Of a stretch of DNA of 64,000 bases, positions 57,445 to 64,000 are shown piece after piece. The notes below the pieces were generated by a model that saw nothing but the letters and a program-made list of their open reading frames with translations, ran no database searches and had not been told where the DNA came from. A program made the translations under genes and the position numbers. Numbering within the stretch: the first letter of the stretch is position 1; each line of letters begins with the position of its first letter. This DNA is from Endocalyx cinctus. Its lineage: Eukaryota > Ascomycota > Sordariomycetes > Amphisphaeriales > Apiosporaceae. The DNA lies in the NCBI GenBank assembly GCA_001600455.1, contig BCKC01000001.1:248001-312000 (forward strand), read 5' to 3'.

Positions 57445-59419
57445 AGAAATTTTTTAAAAAAAGAAAAAAAAAAAGAAGGCCGCACCGATCCTCTCTTTTC
57501 TCTCCGCTCCCGTCGTAATGATCCGTTAGAAATACCAACCACAACCCCCCTCCGTTATTTAATTTGGGTGGACGAAAATTATAAGATAAGGAGAGAATTT
57601 CTTTTTTTTTATTAAATTCTTTGGGAGGGATTAAGCGATTTCTTTTTTTTTCTTCTTCTTACGGGCATAAAGAAAAAAACAAAAGAAGAAAATATATTGT
57701 CGTTGGGGGGAGGAAGAAACGTATACCATAAAACGCACAAAAAAAGAGTAAAGCAAAAACCTGTTCTATTAGATTCCCCGCGACAAATATATATTTGTGT
57801 ATATGTTCTCAAAACTATTTACCACCAAAGAAGAAAACCAGAAAACCAATTTTTTTTACAATTAGAAGAAAAAGAAAAGGCGACCTCTGATCTTTCTCTC
57901 TTCCTCCTCCTCCCCCTCTCCTCCCATCTCTTTTCTTTTCTTTTTTTTTTCGACGGAGACACGCTTATTATAGGGGATTTTTGAAAGCTTTGAAAGGGTG
58001 GTAGGCGTACGAAAGAGAGAGCTGTATTGTTGAAAGATTTTTTTTTTATAGAACCCGGGTGTTATATTTTTTATTTTATTTATACATATATAAACATTTT
58101 TCTCTTTGTTATATCCAATGGATCTTCCCATTTAAACTACCCGTGGACTGGACTGAGTGAGGTAATGAATGATGAATACACTGTGTGACGTTTACCTTTC
58201 CCCCCCTCTCCCTCTCCCCGACTGACTTGACTTTTACGGAGTATATAGAAGAATAGCCTCCAAGTTTATTTGTTGAACTGTTTTCGTAGATGGATGAGGC
58301 TGATTTTATCAATGTAAGGTAAGGTAGGGTAGGTAAGGATGTATAATAGAATGTGATTATAGCTAACCTATCTTAGGCAGTCCTGTCTTCCCGTCTCCAA
58401 CTTGTTATTTTTTTATTTCGCGGATGTGAGAGGGTAGAAGGAAGATAGATATTTCGGAAAATTTACATATGCCATAAACCCAAACAAGCGGAAAATATAA
58501 CGAACGTATGGATGTATGTACGTATATATATATGTATATGTAGGTATGTATGTGACTACCCAGAAGGTGGAAGAAAGGTTTGGTATTAACCTTGAAACGT
58601 CTTAAATCTCGTCAGGGTCTGTAGGTACTAGTGGACGTTATATCTTCTGGATCGTACCGTTTGTAAAAATAAACATCAAACATTCACGCACAACTGTGTA
58701 ATGTAAAAAAAAAAAAAAGTGGTTTGTTGTATACTAATACTATATTCCGCGCTCGTACAACGTAAAACGCACGTAGTGATATCGAGTAAAGGTGGTATCC
58801 ATATAGCGAGCAAGTGGCAGTGGCTCGCAACGAAACAGGTAGTAAGTAAGTAGTGAATGCCCATACAGCAGCTTTCTTTCATTCTTTCCTCCTTTCTTCA
58901 TCGTAGAATATTCCTCTCCGGTCCAGCTTGTTCCTTCTTTCCGTTTCCTTCTCCTCTTCACTAAGTATAGAAGGTAACATTTCCCCTTACCTCCCCCTTC
59001 TAAAGATCTCATCCCCGTTATATATTGGTGGATAAGTATCGATCAAGTTGAGGATATACCACGTAATTCGGATCAGCAGTCTTGCCTCCTTTTATTTTTG
59101 AGGGATCACTATCAGCTCCATCTACGCGTGAGTGGACGACGCGAGCCTCTTCGCGTATATCTGTCTTTATACCCAGACCATGCCAACGAGTCTAGTACGG
59201 TCCCTAGCATAGATATGCTAGGTGTTTGAGTAGTGGCCAGATGTTGGTATCTCTTAGTTAAATATGTCCATCCGCAAATTTACTCGGACGGATGACAAGT
59301 AAATAGAGAATGGAAGCTGATGTAGATGCGATATTCCTCGCATTGCACCCCGCAGGACTGAGTATATCCAGTTTTCAAATTAAACGGAAAATACTTGGAG
59401 ACTCGAGAGAGGAATTTGC
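57445..59419. other. convergent spacer, T/A-rich
   Basis: Many homopolymer runs (57459-57475, 57601-57611, 57640-57655, 58700-58713), a TC-rich patch at 57894-57945 and a TACGGAGTA copy at 58235-58243. No conserved frame. Confidence 0.5.
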
Positions 59420-62400
59420 CTAGTACCTCGATTCCCTGAGATGCGAGAATCGGCTACTTCCGCCCCCCGGTTGGTTGAACAACGGTGGGATACTCGACCC
59501 GCTCGCGCTCCCGCTCGTCATACTCGCGTAGTCAGCGGCAGGCGGTGCAGGACTAGTGCCGCGACTACTGCCTCCCACCGCGCTTGCGCCCCTCGTGCTA
59601 TTGTTTCGGGGGCTCATGACGTTCAGCGCGCTAAGCCGCGGACTACGCGGCACGCTCGTCTGTCTCGTCTCTCGCCGGCCGTTCTTGATAGATCTGAGCT
59701 CGTCCTTGACACGGCGGAGCTCCGTCTCGCGGTCCCTAGATATGTCCTTCTGCTCGTTCAGGCTCTGCACCAGCGCTCTGATTTCCGAGTCCTTCTGGAT
59801 CCGGTTAATTTCAACCATGTTGTCGCTGGCCTTGAGCTTGAGCTGCTCGATCTGTTGCGACTGCGCGTTATTGTCCGCTCGTAGTTCCATGTAGCTCGTA
59901 GACGCTTGGTTATAGGCACCCTGCGCGTACTCCAAATCCGATTTCGCAAGGGCCGCACTCCTCTCGAGCTGTTTGATCTTGACCTTTGCGTCTTCGTGGT
60001 CTTTCTCGAGCTGCGCCACGCGGGAAAGATCGAGGTTCGACGAGTTCAACATCGTCGCGTTTGCTTCCGCCAATTTTTTACGAAGTTCCTTGTTCTCCTC
60101 TTTTAAGTTCTCGTTGGACTTTCGGCTCGACTCCAAGTTGTGGCTGAGGGTCTTAGCCTCTTCCTGGGCGGCTTTGCAGTCCGCTTCAAATATACCTCGA
60201 TCTTTAAGAGCCTCCATAAACCTCTTCTGAATATTACTAATTGATGCAGAATATCCGTCCACCTCCTTCTTTGACCGGTCACTAAGCTCGCGGAACTGTT
60301 TCTCGCGTGCTTTTCTCTCCTCTAATTCAGCTTCAAGTCGTCGGACCTATCTGTTGTTAGTTTCGGAAACGGTTTGAGATTTTCAGATTGATACCTACTT
60401 TACTCGCCAAGGCTTCTATTCTTGCGACCGGTATCGTGATGGTTGATTGCTCAGGATTCAGAGTGAGATCATCACCAAGGAGGCTCTTCACAGAGTCGCT
60501 TGCGTGGCTCACGGACTCCATCACTTGAGGCTGCGAGATCTTCTGACGTTTAGATATAATTTCAGAGTTGTCATCGTCATCAATCTAGAAACCGAGTTAG
60601 ATATATATGTGTGTACTTGGCGTGCCCGTAATCGGGATAAGGAGACTTACGTGTGATCGTTTCCGTGCACCGTCGGTAGGACCAACGGACATCTGTGAGC
60701 TGCCGGCGTACAAATCCTCGAAGATAGCCTCGTGAACTGGTTGAGGATCCCAATAGAATTCTTCGTCGTGTTCCGGCCTATGGACATACGTCGCAAGAAT
60801 CTGGGCATCGTCGTATAATTTGTTAGACATCGGAGCATCGCTCTCTTCAATAAACGGCATTGCCTTGACGAGGGTAAGCATAAGGACATTCTTCCGCTCT
60901 AGTGGCGCCATATTCTCCGAGATACGCATGTTTAGGTGCTGAATAGAGGTTGTGCTAACGAGAGCTAACAGCGTGGGGGGGTGTGGTTGGTCTAGTGACG
61001 GTAAAAGATTGTGATGGAAGGTATGGTCAAACGCGATAACAGCATCGACGTCCCGAGGGATCGTAGAAGGATCATCACTAGTTGATGAAACGGCGACAGT
61101 CAACGCATGTTCCGGGGGTAATTTCGGATTTACTATCTCCTGGCCAGAACGGATGTAATGATACCCCTTTGTCTGCACAATATGGCCAAGTAAATCTATC
61201 AGCTGACCAGACCGAGCAAATATGAGAATCTTCTTGTCCGATCCTAGATCGCTTAGGATCTCGAGGAACTCTGCAACGAATGCAAATTTCGCATTTGTGA
61301 AGGTGATATGTTTCACCATGGCTTGGGGAGGCAAGGTTAGGATAGTATCGAGGAAAGGTGGGAAATCGCATATATCAAAAAGCTTAGAGAACATTTGGTC
61401 AAGCTTCAGAGTTGTTCCCCGATCCGGTGTCTGGTGGGGCGAAACCCGGAAATAGGAGTTATAATCGTGGATTAACTGCTCACTCTCACGAATAATATCG
61501 TTATACTGTGGCCGAATCGTATTATGCATGGGAAGCGTTACCAGGTGTTCATTTGCACCCGTCGGAACGTAGGGCAATAAACTAGTTGGATACTCCGGAG
61601 TTTCTTCTTCCGGGCTATCCATGCCTGGCAGCACGTCATCATTGTCCACGATATCCATTTCTTGCGGAGCCGCTAGTTCTGGAGCAGGATTGCTCAGGGG
61701 GAGAAGACTGTCTGAGGGTACAGACGGACTCGCAACCAGATCCTCTTCTATTGACAAGGTTAAATCCGATGGATTTAGCGTCGTAGGTTGCTCTTCTACT
61801 GGGCCGTTAAACGAAGGTGGGACAGAAGAGTCGATCGCTTCCAAGCCACTCGGGACCTGAGATGTTTGTTGCCGCTCATCGTGTCCTACTACTTGTCCCA
61901 CTGCTTGCTCATGACTTACTGTTCTATCGACGAATGTGGGCGAAACAAGTGGGGTGACAAAGTCTATTATCGGAGCCATAGCCGCCTCTAACTGAGGCTC
62001 TTCTTGAATTGGTATAGGAGTCTCGATTGGAAGCAGGCTAGCCGGTTCAATCAACGGATCCCCCGCCATGTCTACTGGAGGAATTTCTGGCACAGGCGGA
62101 GCCGCAGACAGAGAAGTCTCCGCTGGGGCTATGTTTGTCGCCGTTTCTGCCGGAGGTTCATCTCTAATCGGAATGGCTTGATCGGGAACCTCATTCTTAG
62201 GCGGGGACTTATCCTCATTATCATTAGTAGACGGTGATTTACCAAACCTTTGCGCTCTCAGTAGGCTCAATCTCTGTTTTGCCGTTAACGGCGCACCGTT
62301 GCCAGGCTGGTTCACGTCCATTTTCACCGGAGTTACCGTCTGGCGGCTGGATTGAGGAGAGGGCGACGATGATCCGGCGCGTGATAAAGTTCGGCTTCTA

Positions 62401-64000
62401 GAGCGTCTGCTGAAAAAGTTATGCCTCTTAATCTGTGCCTCGGAAGGAGAACTTTGTTCGAGACTTTGAACTACAGGTGGCGACGCAGTTCTGGTGTGAG
62501 CATCAACCTTACTCGAATTCTGTCCGGAACTAGGAAGGCCGAATCGAGTTTGCGTTTCAAATGGTGGAGCGCCGGAGGAGAAGTCCGCGTTTGACACCGC
62601 TAATCTAGCTATAGTCTGGATTGAGGTGTCGCTGGGGAAAGTCACTATAGGTGATACAATCTGCGCGGCTTGATACTCATTCGAGAATGAAGTGCTATTC
62701 GCGAATGATGACTGTTGAATGGAGAGACTCTCAGAATTGGGTGTATTCAACGATAGCTTAGAAACGGCACTGTTTGTCTCCGTAGGCGTAGGCTGTGATG
62801 TCGGTAAGATGTCAGGTCCAGTCTGGACTTGAGTTAATAGCTTCAGGCCTGGTTTCTGAATACTAGATTTATTACTTGCAGGATCGGTATCCAAAGAATG
62901 AGGCTGAGTCAAGCTTTTATTCGAGTAATCAATACTAGGCGGGCCGGATTTTGACCTAATGATACTATTTACCAATTCTTCACGGTGAATTGAAATATAA
63001 GGGTCAGGTTGATGAGAAGGAATCTCAGAATATGAGCGAGTGTTGGTTGAGTAGGATTGTTGAAATGACTGTGTGTTAGTACTCGAATGTGCTTGACTTT
63101 GGCTATCCTCCTCTAATAAGTGGGGCACAGACTGATGTGCTTGAGACGCGGGCGCTGATGTCCCGGAAACTTCTTGAGAATCTGCGATAACGCGTTGATC
63201 GACACTCGTAGCCTCAACGCCCTCGTTTCTTTGAGTATCTTGAGAATTTGTGATTTGGCTATCTTTCAACCCAGTTGACGATGATGATCTTCTTGACGAT
63301 TGCGCTGACTGCGACGGTTCGGTGGGAAAAGATTGAGTCGGTGTTATGACTTGAAATTTAGCGTGGGAAAAGGTTTCTTCTGTCTGCCTCGTCTGCGCCG
63401 CCGGTTCGTCTCCCTTTTGGCTAATTCGTTCTGACTTGTTGTCTTCACTAGGGGTAACCGTCCCGCTGCCGTCTTCCAAGCTCGGAGAGTCCTCGGTGTG
63501 GCTATGCGTCCGTCGTCGCTTATGCGTCGTTATCTTTCCTGGTTCTTCGGGTAATGGTTCCTGGGGAAGACCGCGATCTGAATCTAAATCGGATGTTTGA
63601 TGCCGCTCAGGTCTTCGTCTCTTCCTTTTCCGATTTGGCGAATTTACCGCATCCGCGTCTTTTATGGGATCTTGAGATTCCGTGGCTACCCCTTTCCTAT
63701 GGTTGGTAGCGGTAGGAGTAGTTTTGGTCGGCGTTGATACGTCGTTCTTCTTTTTCTTTAACCAGTCAGTAATCGCAGCCTTATTTACATGATGCGCCGG
63801 TTCCTATATATACATTCGTTTCGCATCAGTCATCTTGAACTCGATATATGTCCATATGTCGACATATATATATATGTTCCATACGTGGGAATGTCATACC
63901 CAGCTAGGTTCAAAAGGTTGCCCGTCTTTGTCGGTACCGTCCCACTCTATCAGGTAAGATGTTGCGCCGTCTTGAACCCTCTCGTCGATGATATCTCGCA
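59420..64000 (-). CDS. chromodomain / HDA2-3-like protein (partial)
   Basis: A likely subunit of a class II histone-deacetylase complex in heterochromatin, similar in layout to Neurospora CDP-2 of the HCHC complex. The gene enters from beyond 64000, so its 5' end is missing. Exons seen: 64000-63900, 63803-60651, 60584-60399 and 60346-59420 (introns 96, 66 and 52 nt). The first exon plus the start of the second encode a chromodomain (RDIIDERVQDGATSYLIEWDG..FEPSWEPAHHV). A Ser/Gln/Pro-rich disordered stretch of about 600 residues follows. Then comes an HDA complex subunit 2/3 domain (LVTLPMHNTIRPQYNDII, KHITFTNAKFAFVAEFLEIL, KILIFARSGQLIDLLGHI), which has a helicase-like fold without ATP motifs. 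After that come coiled coils in exons 3-4 and a Ser/Gly-rich tail. Exon phases all agree. Confidence 0.85.

Overview
The window is nuclear DNA of a filamentous ascomycete (Pezizomycotina). A Sordariomycete is my best guess, but the class is inferred from protein style only. The evidence is short spliceosomal introns (about 50-240 nt; GTAAGT/GTATGT/GTACGT donors, CTAAC/CTGAC branch sites, YAG acceptors), GC-rich C-ending codons in housekeeping genes beside AT-rich spacers, and typical fungal families: Zn2Cys6 regulator, WSC domains, FAS1/GPI proteins, GAP1-type permeases, and a chromodomain/HDA-complex protein. I rebuilt gene models by hand from splice signals, so most multi-exon coordinates below are spliced models.

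Layout. 0-15 kb: a four-helix membrane protein; a GPI-anchored FAS1 protein with a 12-nt microexon; two paralogous amino-acid permeases in divergent orientation 3.4 kb apart; cyclin H (TFIIH); and signal peptidase subunit SPC3. 15-25 kb: a Ulp2-type SUMO protease and a secreted heme peroxidase with three C-terminal WSC domains. 25-30 kb: an accessory-looking AT-rich stretch with an alpha/beta-hydrolase, an inverted-repeat element, a small beta-trefoil-like protein and an intron-containing tRNA-Glu(CTC). 30-38 kb: RPL4; an Aro8-type aromatic aminotransferase divergent from a Zn2Cys6 regulator, with a TA-flanked MITE between them. 38-44 kb: Mtr2-like mRNA export factor; the protein prenyltransferase alpha subunit with a long unexplained N-terminal extension; and mevalonate kinase. 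44-50 kb: a 5.7-kb gene desert holding a decayed FAD-monooxygenase-like relic on the minus strand. 50-64 kb: a tandem ABM-fold protein, RPL38, a 77-residue Ish1/SAP-like membrane protein with a 13-nt microexon, a C2H2 protein, COX6, and a chromodomain/HDA2-3-like protein (CDP-2 type) that runs off the right edge.

How the genes relate. Most are independent housekeeping genes. Two neighbourhoods make functional sense: mevalonate kinase beside the prenyltransferase alpha subunit (isoprenoid supply and its use on proteins), and the aromatic aminotransferase facing a Zn2Cys6 factor across a shared promoter region. Both links are inference. No biosynthetic cluster, CRISPR array or prokaryote-type system is present. 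The least explained signals are the prenyltransferase extension, the long inverted-repeat element, the MITE, and an intergenic 9-mer (TACTCCGTA) that recurs far above chance.
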